DNA of 28,224 bases, from NCBI GenBank assembly GCA_036003885.1, contig DASYSA010000487.1, positions 1 to 28,224 on the forward strand, read 5' to 3'. The notes under the pieces were generated by a model. The model had not been told where the DNA came from and made no database searches. It was given only the letters and a program-made list of their open reading frames with translations. Source of the stretch: DASYSA01 sp036003885. Its GTDB lineage: Bacteria > Acidobacteriota > Blastocatellia > UBA7656. Position numbers and translations under genes: made by a program. Below, piece by piece: positions 7,338-15,046 of this stretch. Each line of letters opens with the position of its first letter. Within the stretch, counting starts at the first letter, position 1.

Positions 7338-8060
7338 ATGTCCGGTGCAACAAGGGAAGAAGCGTCGCGATCAAACATGAGCCAGTGGAGCGTTCCTCAT
7401 CTGTTGGAGCTCTGTTCAGGGCGTCCACCAGACGACGAGGCATGGAAGGAGTTTGTGCGGCGTTATCACTCGACCATTCGCATCAATGTCATCAAGACGT
7501 TTCATCGAAAGGCAAAAGAAGAGTCCGACCGCAAGCCCCAGTTCCCGGAAGACCTCGTTGAGGACCTCGTGCAGGCGGTCTACATCCGTTTGGTGGAGGA
7601 TCGCAACCGCGCGCTTGAACGCTTCGAGGGAGAGCACGAGAATTCCATCTTCCAGTATCTCGGTATGATCGCCATCAACGTGGTCCGCGACTATTTTCGC
7701 GAGACCCGGGCGCAGAAGAGACCCAAGATAAGCGTTTCTCTGGATGAGCTGCTGGAGATGGGCGGCGACAGTGCGCTGTTGGATGAATCGATGAGCGCCC
7801 TGTGGAAGCCCACAAGCGGAGCTAGCGGTTCGGCTCTCACGCAAGAAGAGATCGATATCGCATTGCGGCGGGCGGTGAAAGGAAAGAATCGGGACCGCGA
7901 CCTCCTGATTTTCAAGCTGAAGTTTTACGAGGGATTGACGCTGGATGAGATCACACAGTCTATGCGTCTCGACATATCGGCCGTCAGCGTGGGATCGATC
8001 ATAAATCGAATAATCAAGAAATTGAGGGTCACTCTGAGCAGGCACGGAAAGGCGGGCTGA
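7338..8060 (+). CDS. ECF-type RNA polymerase sigma factor
   Basis: This is a sigma-70 family protein of 240 residues with regions 2 and 4 only. Region 2 is seen as WKEFVRRYHSTIRINVIKTF, DLVQAVYIRLVED and NSIFQYLGMIAINVVRDYFRE. Region 4 lies at about 175-235 (LIFKLKFYEGLTLDEITQSM followed by a helix containing SVGSIINRIIKKLR). Between them is an insert of about 45 residues that is richer in Ser, Leu and Asp than usual. No anti-sigma gene is adjacent. The start is uncertain: ATG 7338 and ATG 7377 both lack a good Shine-Dalgarno. The gene has its own promoter and palindrome upstream and ends 15 bp from the convergent hemC gene. Confidence 0.82.
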   Translation: MSGATREEASRSNMSQWSVPHLLELCSGRPPDDEAWKEFVRRYHSTIRINVIKTFHRKAKEESDRKPQFPEDLVEDLVQAVYIRLVEDRNRALERFEGEHENSIFQYLGMIAINVVRDYFRETRAQKRPKISVSLDELLEMGGDSALLDESMSALWKPTSGASGSALTQEEIDIALRRAVKGKNRDRDLLIFKLKFYEGLTLDEITQSMRLDISAVSVGSIINRIIKKLRVTLSRHGKAG

Positions 8061-8075
8061 GAACCCACCGAACTA

Positions 8076-9002
8076 TCACCGGTCAGCCAGAAGTCGATCG
8101 GCGCCCAACTCCAGCAACTCTTTCGCCAGCCGCAGGCCGATTGATGCGGCCTCCTCACGGGGCCCGCTCCCGTTTGCCCGCACAATCTCAGATCCGTCGG
8201 GACGGGCCACCAGACCTGACATGGTCAGATTCCGGCCCTCCAGCTTTGCGAGCGCCGCTATCGGAACCAGACAACCCCCGCCCAGACCCTTGAGGAAAGC
8301 TCGCTCCGCCTGACACGCGAGGCGCGTCGGTTCGTGATTGAGCGGACTGATCAAACTGTTGGTCGACCTGTCGTCCTGGCGAGCCTCTATCGCAATGGCG
8401 CCCTGACCCACAGCCGACAGGACGAGCGTTTCATCCAGGTACTCGGTTATTCGATCAGCGCGGCCGAGCCGGCGAAGGCCCGCCGCGGCCAGAACTATTG
8501 CGTCATACTGGCCCTCATCGAGCTTTCGCAGTCGCGTATCCACATTGCCGCGAACGGGCTCGATTACGAGATCAGGACGCGCGGCCAGGATTTGGGAGTG
8601 GCGCCGAAGGCTGCTGGTGCCGATGCGGGCGCCGCGTGGCAACTGCTCGAAGGCACCGATCCCGGGTCGCGCCACCAGCGCATCGCGGACATCCTCGCGC
8701 TCGCAGATTGCGCCTATGTGCAAGCCAGGCGTAAAGTCGGTCGGCAAGTCTTTGAGACTGTGGACCGCCAGGTCGATTCGATGGTCAAGGATGGCATCTT
8801 CAAGTTCTTTGGTGAACAAGCCCTTGCCCTGCTCGCCCAGCTTTGGAAGCGAGATGTTTTGCACCCGGTCGCCGGTTGTCGTAATGATCTTTACTTCGAC
8901 TTGAATGCCCGGATGGCAGGCTTCGAGCTCCGACTTGACCCAGTTGGTCTGCCACAAGGCGAGCTGGCTGCCCCGCGTTCCGATTACCAGTTGATCAGTC
9001 AA
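8076..9002 (-). CDS. hemC: porphobilinogen deaminase HemC
   Basis: HemC links four porphobilinogens into hydroxymethylbilane in the cytoplasm. The protein is 308 residues, the normal length. It opens with IGTRGSQLALWQ and continues with GLFTKELEDA, the catalytic Asp in VHSLKDLP (D85), GTSSLRRHSQ, RGNVDTRLRKL, SAVGQGAIAIE and the dipyrromethane cofactor cysteine in GGGCLVPIA (C244). The start is TTG at 9002, chosen because GGAAGA precedes it at suitable spacing. It is the third gene of the operon, 14 bp after hemA. Its end is only 15 bp from the end of the convergent sigma-factor gene. Confidence 0.97.
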   Translation of the reverse strand: MTDQLVIGTRGSQLALWQTNWVKSELEACHPGIQVEVKIITTTGDRVQNISLPKLGEQGKGLFTKELEDAILDHRIDLAVHSLKDLPTDFTPGLHIGAICEREDVRDALVARPGIGAFEQLPRGARIGTSSLRRHSQILAARPDLVIEPVRGNVDTRLRKLDEGQYDAIVLAAAGLRRLGRADRITEYLDETLVLSAVGQGAIAIEARQDDRSTNSLISPLNHEPTRLACQAERAFLKGLGGGCLVPIAALAKLEGRNLTMSGLVARPDGSEIVRANGSGPREEAASIGLRLAKELLELGADRLLADR

Positions 9003-9016
9003 TTTATTCTTCCGTT

Positions 9017-10285
9017 TTAATCCAGCCGGATCATCTTCCGCAACTCGTCGAGCACCTCAGCCGGTTCGCCGCTTTGGGCCGCGTGGCGCAAATGGACAAT
9101 CACCGGATGACAGAGCTTGTTCACAAGAGCTGGAATAAGGATTTCCTGAATGGCGGCCTCTTGCTCGGCGTTCAGATTACCCAGCCGCTTTCGGTTGCGT
9201 TTGAACTCTCCGAGCGCGAGCTGCGCAATCAACTCCTTCACCTCGAGGATGCTGGGGCCGATATCGAGGGAGCGCAGAGTATTGAGGAACTGCTCGACTT
9301 CCGATTCTATTATGGCCTCGGCTGCGTGGGCCTCGTGCTGGCGCTCGCGCAGGTTTGCCCCGACGACCGACTCGAGGTCGTCGATGTCGAACAGGAATGA
9401 GTTCTCGAGTTGAGCGACCGCCGGGTCTATGTTGCGCGGGACCGAAATATCGATGAAGAGTACGGGTCCTTTGCGTCGTGATCTGAGCGCCTGTTTCGTT
9501 TCGGCTGGTCGAATGACGTAGTCAGGGGCGCCCGTGGAGCAAATCACTATGTCCGCAGACGGTAGAACATCGTAGAAAGCTTCGAACTTGACGGTGCTGC
9601 CGGCGAACTCACGGGCGATCTGCTCTGCGCGTTCGGGAGATCGGTTGGTGACAATGAGCTTTCCCGTTCCATCCTCCATCAATTTGCGAGCGGCAAGCTC
9701 TGCCATTTCGCCGGCCCCCACTAACAAAACGGTGTGGCCGGACAACTCGCCAAATATTTTCCTCCCCAGCTCGACCGCCACCGAGCTGATCGAGACCGGG
9801 TTCTGCGAGATGCCGGTCTCGGTTCGCACTCGCTTGGCGACCGAGATGGCACGATTCATGAGCTGACTCAGCACGCGCCCAACAGTGCCGGCGTTGATGG
9901 CCGACTGGTAAGCCTCCTTTACCTGGCCCAGAATCTGCGACTCGCCGAGCACCATCGAGTCGAGGCTCGAGGCTACACGGAAAATGTGCTTGATGGCTTC
10001 GGTGTTGGCGTGGCGATACAGGTGTCCATTTATCGTGTGCAGATCGAGTTTGTGGAAATCGCACAGGAAGCTCGTAAGTCGATCGAGGCCTTTTTGCGGA
10101 TCGGTGGGCGCCGAGGCGACCAGTTCGACGCGATTGCAGGTAGAGACTATCAGACCCTCGTCGAGGACGTTCTGATCGATCAGGCCGGACAGCGCGGAAG
10201 ATATGTGCGCGTCGCTAAAAGCCAGGCGCTCGCGCATTTCAATCGGAGACGTCCTATGACTCAGACCTATCAGAACTATGTTCAT
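9017..10285 (-). CDS. hemA: glutamyl-tRNA reductase HemA
   Basis: HemA reduces glutamyl-tRNA(Glu) to glutamate-1-semialdehyde, the first step of C5-pathway haem synthesis, using NADPH. The protein is 422 residues. The catalytic cysteine is C50 in STCNRVE. GLSHRTSP opens the protein, followed by the substrate-binding SLDSMVLGESQILGQVK, the Rossmann loop VLLVGAGEMAELAA, VTNRSPERA and a C-terminal helical dimerisation domain. ATG 10285 is 25 bp after the hemX-like stop, and no strong Shine-Dalgarno is seen. The rest of the pathway (hemL, hemB, hemD) is outside the window. Confidence 0.97.
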   Translation of the reverse strand: MNIVLIGLSHRTSPIEMRERLAFSDAHISSALSGLIDQNVLDEGLIVSTCNRVELVASAPTDPQKGLDRLTSFLCDFHKLDLHTINGHLYRHANTEAIKHIFRVASSLDSMVLGESQILGQVKEAYQSAINAGTVGRVLSQLMNRAISVAKRVRTETGISQNPVSISSVAVELGRKIFGELSGHTVLLVGAGEMAELAARKLMEDGTGKLIVTNRSPERAEQIAREFAGSTVKFEAFYDVLPSADIVICSTGAPDYVIRPAETKQALRSRRKGPVLFIDISVPRNIDPAVAQLENSFLFDIDDLESVVGANLRERQHEAHAAEAIIESEVEQFLNTLRSLDIGPSILEVKELIAQLALGEFKRNRKRLGNLNAEQEAAIQEILIPALVNKLCHPVIVHLRHAAQSGEPAEVLDELRKMIRLD

Positions 10286-10310
10286 TCGCTGATTTCGACT
10301 TCAGTTGGTA

Positions 10311-11126
10311 TTAGAGTCCATGCAGGGTGCCCAGATAACGCACTCCCACCAGGCTAAAGACCACGATGATGAAGCTGACGACCGAGCCGAGAGCGGCAGC
10401 CCGACCTCCCCATCGGGCGCTGAATCTCGACTGAATCAGGAGAAGATAGATCAGCCAGGTGAAGACTGTGAATATCTCAACGGGATCGCCGTGGTAATAC
10501 TGCCCGTCTCTGGTTCGCGACCACATCAATCCGGCGGCGATGCCGAGGGTCAACATCAGGAACCCGATTGCCATCGCCTTAAAGCTTATGTCATCGCAGG
10601 TCTCGAGGGAGGGCAAGCGATAGAAGATAGTTCCGAGCCGCTTATGCTTCAACTCGCGCTCCTGAATTATGTACATCAGACCCGCGCCAAAGGCGATGAA
10701 GAACGAGGAGTAAGCCAACAGTATCAGACCGGCGTGGACTGGAAAGAGCACGCCCTGCAGCGGGCTATTGAGGCCGTCCGGCCTCCCGGGTGTCGCGGGT
10801 GCGATCGCCGCGATTGCCGCCAAAACGAAGACGATTGGGAATATGAAAGCCTTGAGTGCGTTAGCTCGATACCAACGGGATGCGATCAGGTATGAAAGCA
10901 CCAGTCCCCAGGAGAGAAAAGCGCACATTTCCTGAGTTCCGACCAGAGGGCATCGACCAGTTCGAATGCCCTGAACTACGAGCCAGGCTGTGTGGGCGCC
11001 AAAAGCAACGGCCAGTGATGCCAGAGCGAATCTGCTCATCACCGGCCGCTTGGTTGTTAGAGAGAGAATTGATTGGCCCGCGCAGATCGCGTAGCCGATC
11101 AAGATTACGATCCACATGATTTCCAT
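10311..11126 (-). CDS. hemX: HemX/CcsA-like cytochrome c assembly family membrane protein
   Basis: This is a 271-residue, mainly hydrophobic protein with about eight predicted helices. Family features are a conserved His in FPVHAGLILLAYSSF, then FGAGLMYIIQERELK, GLMWSRTRDGQYYHGDPVE and TWLIYLLL near the end. CcsA and CcmC proteins carry a Trp-rich haem-handling motif and a WDPKE-like sequence. Here the tryptophans are largely missing and the motif reads GDPVE, so a HemX-type role is more likely. HemX modulates HemA level in Bacillus hem operons. Its position directly ahead of hemA supports this. ATG 11126 is used. An ATG at 11117 is also possible. Confidence 0.8.
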   Translation of the reverse strand: MEIMWIVILIGYAICAGQSILSLTTKRPVMSRFALASLAVAFGAHTAWLVVQGIRTGRCPLVGTQEMCAFLSWGLVLSYLIASRWYRANALKAFIFPIVFVLAAIAAIAPATPGRPDGLNSPLQGVLFPVHAGLILLAYSSFFIAFGAGLMYIIQERELKHKRLGTIFYRLPSLETCDDISFKAMAIGFLMLTLGIAAGLMWSRTRDGQYYHGDPVEIFTVFTWLIYLLLIQSRFSARWGGRAAALGSVVSFIIVVFSLVGVRYLGTLHGL

Positions 11127-11160
11127 AGGGTTTAGTCCCCGCAGAGCACTTTGCGCCCCA

Positions 11161-11190
11161 ATTCTACTCGCGGAGGAGCCCCTTAGGCAA
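11161..11190 (-). promoter_or_regulatory. candidate sigma-70 promoter of the haem operon
   Basis: On the minus strand, TTGCCT (11185-11190) and TAGAAT (11161-11166) are separated by 18 bp. Transcription would begin near 11154, about 28 bases before the hemX-like start. Both hexamers match the consensus at four or more positions. Confidence 0.45.
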
Positions 11191-11199
11191 TCAGTGGGT

Positions 11200-12000
11200 T
11201 TAGAACGACTCCAACTTCCGGAGCCCGTTCACGTCAGTCAACTCGAGCCTTTTCCGGCCGATCTTGATCAGTTTGTCCTGCTTCAATTCGGCAAGCGCGT
11301 TGGTAACAGTTTCACGATAGACGCCAAGTGTATCGGCAAGGTCCTGGTGCGTGAGGCCGACAACCTGATTGTCCTTGGTGGCTTGCTTGAGAAGCAGAGA
11401 GGCGATTCTGGACGTCACGGGTTGGAAAGCCGCCTGCTCGTGCCTGCGTTCGGCGTCGACGAGGCGAGGCCCTGTTGTCCGAAGCAGGTTGATGGCAAGT
11501 GCGGGGGAGGCGGATGCGAGCGATTCGAAATCGGAGCCTGTCAGGCAAAGGACCTCCGTCTTCTCCTCGGCCTCTGCATGCGCTCCGAGCATGCTCTGGC
11601 CCAGCAACGGCATTTCTCCAAAGGCCACTCCGGGTCCCAATCTCTTAACGTCGAAACGGCTTCCGCTCGCGGATGTGCGATACACATTAACGGATCCGCT
11701 CTTTATGAGGAAGAGAGTTGGCTCCGAGCTCCTGGTGGGATAGAGGCTGTCGCCCCTTCTGAAGACCCGTTTTGTCAGTTTCTTTTCAAGCTGCGTTTCA
11801 AGCGCAGTGTTGTTCGGTCCGGTCAGATCACTGACCTTGAGGTAGCCGATCTTGTGAGCCAGACTCATTGCCGCCATCGAGCGTATCTTCTGGCTTGGCC
11901 CTTTTGTTCTTCTGCGCCTGGTGCTCGCCTTCGCTCTGCGCGATGAGCTTGATGCCGCCGCGCTCATTCTGGTTGCTGTATTAATCGCCAATTGGTTCAC
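11200..12000 (-). CDS. Crp/Fnr-family transcription regulator
   Basis: This is a 266-residue regulator. Residues about 70-165 form a cyclic-nucleotide-binding-like beta barrel (FRRGDSLYPTRS, TLFLIKSGSVNVYR, GPGVAFGEMPLLG). Residues about 185-260 form a winged helix with the recognition region LTHQDLADTLGVYRETVTNAL, close to the Crp/Fnr pattern. No Fnr-type cysteine cluster is seen, so it is not an obvious iron-sulfur sensor. The N-terminal 45 residues are an unusual Ser/Ala/Arg/Lys tail. The start could be GTG 12000, ATG 11967 or a later ATG just before the barrel. It lies upstream of the haem operon in the same direction with a 73-bp gap that holds a separate promoter. Confidence 0.88.
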   Translation of the reverse strand: MNQLAINTATRMSAAASSSSRRAKASTRRRRTKGPSQKIRSMAAMSLAHKIGYLKVSDLTGPNNTALETQLEKKLTKRVFRRGDSLYPTRSSEPTLFLIKSGSVNVYRTSASGSRFDVKRLGPGVAFGEMPLLGQSMLGAHAEAEEKTEVLCLTGSDFESLASASPALAINLLRTTGPRLVDAERRHEQAAFQPVTSRIASLLLKQATKDNQVVGLTHQDLADTLGVYRETVTNALAELKQDKLIKIGRKRLELTDVNGLRKLESF

Positions 12001-12357
12001 CTCATCTTGCTAGATTTTGTTACTGTTTTGGATAAGGCTGCTTCAGTCGCGCCGGCATGGCTCAGCTCAAGCAGGCTCTCCCGTAAGCAGAACTCTAGGT
12101 AGTGAGAAGTGCCCAGTTCGCGGACGGTATTAACTCCACCCAGCAAGACCGTGATCTCCCCTCCCGGTCTCCATACCTTAGTTCGCTTTTTCCTGTTGCT
12201 GTTAAGTAAGGCCCTGTATCTCGAACTGATACTACAATGAAGCTATCAGCTTGGCGTGATACAGCTAACACAAACACAACAGTAGTTACTCAGGCCACCT
12301 GTGGCTGGTGCAGTGAAAGAGTCGTTGTGTATTGCATCGAACGTTGGGACTACGATG
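12001..12357. other. 357-bp intergenic region without a convincing gene
   Basis: The stretch lies between the MFS gene and the downstream Crp-like gene, both on the minus strand. Short open frames exist, but they lack a ribosome binding site and any recognisable family feature. There is a small inverted repeat, GCCAC-CT-GTGGC (12294-12305), without a T run. I see no heptamer repeat here, unlike most other long spacers in the window. It presumably carries the promoter for the regulator, but no hexamer pair stands out. Confidence 0.5.
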
Positions 12358-13512
12358 TTATTCAGACTCGTGAGTCGGTTTAGGTGCGCTCCTGCCGTAG
12401 AGAAGAACGAGCTCCAGAACGAAGGCCATAACCAGAATCGTCGGTAAGTAAAAGAGCCAGCGATTTCCGAGGTGGTCCATCGCCAGACCCGAGGCGGTCG
12501 GGCCGATGAGACTCCCAATGCCAAATGCAAGCGAGAAGAGCGACGTCGCCGCACCCATCCTCTCGCTCTTCACCAACCCACCGATCATCGCAAGACCGAG
12601 TGGGTAGAAACTCCCCGCCATTGAGCCGACCAGCGCCCCGGTTAACAGGAACGGCTGCCAGGTCGTGTGCCCCGCCATCAGCGCGAACACGATTGCCAAC
12701 ACGAGAGAACAAACTACCAGGGTCCTTCTCTTTCCGAAGCGGTCTGCCGCGCGCCCGATCGGAACCTGGCTTATCAAAGTACCACCAATCACCGCAGTGA
12801 TGATGCTTCCCATCTGCCCCTCGTCGACTCTCATCTGCTTGAGATATAGCGGGAAGAGAGTAATCAGAGACGACATTAGAAAGCCATACAGCGACCCCGC
12901 GGAGATCGGCACAACCAGCTTTCGCGCGAGACCGGAGAGACGCTCCGCATGGTGTGAGTTCGCAGCGGTTTGGGGGATGAACGCGGCAGCGAGACACGCT
13001 GCGATCATGCTGAAGGCAAAGCAGAGGAAGAATGGCAGGTGGGGTCGAACTTTGAACAGCAAGCCGCCGGTCAACGGGCCTGCCGCCCAACCCACTCCGA
13101 CCGAAAGAGCATAGTAGCTCATGCGGCGCGCCCGCTCGTCAGGGCGACTCAGTTTGCCGATCAGTGTCTCGGTCGCCACGGATATCGCGGCGGCCCCGAC
13201 TCCTTCTATGGCTCTGACGGTGAAGAACAGCCACACGCTTCCTATCAACGCGAACAGCAGGATTGAGAAGCCATAGAGGACCAGGCCGGAGATCAGAATT
13301 GGTTTGGCGCCGAACCTGTCGGTCGCTCTTCCAATGGGGAATGAGCTGAGGGTGAACGCCGCAAAGGTCGTCGTACCGACCAGGCCCACGATGAACGAGG
13401 TGGCGCCGTGCTCGGAGAGAACGATTGCAATAAGCGGCGCGACAAGACCAACGCCGAGATAACTGATCGCTACGCTGAGGTAAATCGCCCCGAACGCCCT
13501 CTTGTTTGACAA
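12358..13512 (-). CDS. major facilitator superfamily transporter
   Basis: This is a 12-helix-type MFS exporter of about 384 residues. The A motif between helices 2 and 3 is FPIGRATDRFGAKP, with a second copy in the other half (QVPIGRAADRFGKRR). IEGVGAAAISVATETLIGK matches helix 4 of drug-efflux relatives, and GWAAGPLTGGLLF the helix 5 C-motif region. This places it near the drug:H+ antiporter type, but the substrate is unknown. TTG 13512 is chosen because GGGAGGG lies just ahead of it on the minus strand. TTG 13530 or GTG 13524 would add a few residues. Confidence 0.88.
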   Translation of the reverse strand: MSNKRAFGAIYLSVAISYLGVGLVAPLIAIVLSEHGATSFIVGLVGTTTFAAFTLSSFPIGRATDRFGAKPILISGLVLYGFSILLFALIGSVWLFFTVRAIEGVGAAAISVATETLIGKLSRPDERARRMSYYALSVGVGWAAGPLTGGLLFKVRPHLPFFLCFAFSMIAACLAAAFIPQTAANSHHAERLSGLARKLVVPISAGSLYGFLMSSLITLFPLYLKQMRVDEGQMGSIITAVIGGTLISQVPIGRAADRFGKRRTLVVCSLVLAIVFALMAGHTTWQPFLLTGALVGSMAGSFYPLGLAMIGGLVKSERMGAATSLFSLAFGIGSLIGPTASGLAMDHLGNRWLFYLPTILVMAFVLELVLLYGRSAPKPTHESE

Positions 13513-13568
13513 TCGCCCTCCCACAATCAAAAGCGAGAAGTTACCATCTCAAGCTCGATTGTCGCAAC

Positions 13569-13666
13569 GATCCGCAGATGTCGCAGATCGCGCAGATGCA
13601 ACAAACCAAGTGTCAGATGCTCGCTGGAGTGGACACTGATCTGTGTAATCTGCGCAATCGGTGGAT
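13569..13666. repeat. inverted repeat of 9-bp units (element G)
   Basis: The left arm (about 13569-13598) contains three nonamers sharing cgcagat. The right arm (13637-13666) holds about three complementary nonamers sharing atctg or aatc. A 38-bp centre separates them. The arms pair imperfectly (left atccgcagat..., reverse of right atccaccgat...). It lies between the start of the MFS gene and the end of the PaaA/BoxB-like gene. Confidence 0.7.
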
Positions 13667-13745
13667 GAATATTTCGCGATCAGTAGGTGGGTAGTTCAGA
13701 ATTCAGGTGCCGTCCGAAATAGCAGTAATCTTCGCGTCGTTGGAA

Positions 13746-14984
13746 TCACCTATTCGCGAAGTACTCGCGCATCTGATCCACGTACTTGTTGTACTCGCGG
13801 CTGTCGATGAAACTCACCGGCAAGACTCTCGCCAGGTATCGCAGGTATCCCTCAGCCGAAAGCGGCTTGCCCGACTCGGTCAGCAATTCGCCTTTCACGT
13901 CGTAGGGCTGGAACAGGAACTCCTCCGCTCCACGCTTTCTGAAGAACTTTGTGTCTGGCATGAAGAGCACATCTTCGGGTTTGACGCCCTGCCGCGGATC
14001 ACCGCTCCTGATGATCTCATCCAGAGTCGAATGAGCGTCGGCTCGCGAGATGCCGGGCAGCCACTCCTGGATCATCGCGACATTGGTGTTTCGGATTACG
14101 CCGCACACTTCTTCGATATACTCGGCCTGAGCCGTGCCGTTGGTCTTGTCCTTGAAGCCGAAGGTTACCGCCGTGTCGCCCCCGTGCTCATTGCCGAACA
14201 TCTCGAGCCCTCGCGGAACCCAGAGGTTGAGAGCCCTCTGTATGTCCTCGACGCTGTAGTCCCCCTCGCCGCGAGCAGCCATTTGCCCGATCTCCTTCAA
14301 CAAAGACCGGCCGCTGCCAAGATGGAACGCTTCCTCCTGAAGCATCGGACCCATGCTCCTGGCCATCGGCGCGTAGCTGAAGACTTGTTGCATCTCCAGT
14401 TGATACTTGCCGACAAGGTCGATCACTGTTGCATAGGTGACGTTGTCGAGGAAGTCGTTGAAGTCTATGTTGAACGCGTCGAGAACGTGGCCGCCCAGTT
14501 CCATGCCGAGCAGTTCTTCCATCGTCTGTTTGGCGACGTCGCCCAGGCCTGGCTTCTTCCAGGTCTGATCGCCGTCCAGGACCCAGAACATCTGGTAGGC
14601 GTGCCGAAGCTCCTCGGCCATGATTCGAAGCACGGCAAACCTGGCCTTGTCGCTTACCGCACGATCGAGCGTGAGCCGGTGCTGTTGAATCGAGCCGAGC
14701 TCGGTCGAGGCCTGGGCGCGAACGATGTCGCGTGCGCTGAAGAAGGCATTGCCGACCATGTCCTTTGCGCGCTCGAATCGTTTGCGGCCGGCGTACTGGC
14801 CGACTTCTACGATGTCGCTCTTGAGGTCGCCGATTTTGGCCAGCAGTTGAAACGGGGGCTGACCCTTGAAGTGGTCGTCCCAATGCCTCTCCAGGATGGC
14901 CAACTCCGGAAAGTTCCGCTCTTGCCACTGTACAATCGCATCGTGGTACTTCTTTGCGATCGTCGCCGTCGTGTAGTTCGCCAT
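13746..14984 (-). CDS. PaaA/BoxB-like di-iron oxygenase-family protein
   Basis: This is a 412-residue helical protein of the phenylacetate-CoA epoxidase (PaaA) and benzoyl-CoA epoxidase (BoxB) family. Likely carboxylate and histidine di-iron ligands are visible: the Glu in STELGSIQQHR, E-x-x-H in MAEELRHAYQ and E-x-x-H in LQEEAFHLGSG, with a further Glu in KYQLEMQQVF. No reductase or other subunit genes (paaBCDE, boxA, boxC) are nearby, so the partner and substrate are unknown. ATG 14984 has GGAGG at 14991-14995, six bases upstream. An ATG at 15002 is less likely. It appears to have its own promoter with a palindromic operator, although the asparaginase gene ends just upstream in the same direction. 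Confidence 0.85.
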   Translation of the reverse strand: MANYTTATIAKKYHDAIVQWQERNFPELAILERHWDDHFKGQPPFQLLAKIGDLKSDIVEVGQYAGRKRFERAKDMVGNAFFSARDIVRAQASTELGSIQQHRLTLDRAVSDKARFAVLRIMAEELRHAYQMFWVLDGDQTWKKPGLGDVAKQTMEELLGMELGGHVLDAFNIDFNDFLDNVTYATVIDLVGKYQLEMQQVFSYAPMARSMGPMLQEEAFHLGSGRSLLKEIGQMAARGEGDYSVEDIQRALNLWVPRGLEMFGNEHGGDTAVTFGFKDKTNGTAQAEYIEEVCGVIRNTNVAMIQEWLPGISRADAHSTLDEIIRSGDPRQGVKPEDVLFMPDTKFFRKRGAEEFLFQPYDVKGELLTESGKPLSAEGYLRYLARVLPVSFIDSREYNKYVDQMREYFANR

Positions 14985-15017
14985 CGTGAACCTCCGAGTC
15001 ATCTAATGCACGCCCCT

Positions 15018-15046
15018 ATCTTATCGAACGAGCGTTCGAAAATCAA
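15018..15046 (-). promoter_or_regulatory. promoter with a palindromic operator in its spacer
   Basis: On the minus strand, TTGATT (15041-15046) and TAAGAT (15018-15023) are exactly 17 bp apart. The spacer holds a perfect palindrome, TCGAACG-CT-CGTTCGA (15024-15039), so a bound repressor would cover the polymerase site. The palindrome fits CNAACGNNCGTTNG, which I recall as the site of PaaR, the TetR-family phenylacetate regulator of Thermus. The downstream gene is a PaaA-family protein, which agrees. No TetR gene is in the window. Confidence 0.65.

Noticed and set aside
8334..9020. Plus-strand frame of 228 codons opposite hemC
   Set aside because: It lies over conserved HemC motifs and has no family features of its own.
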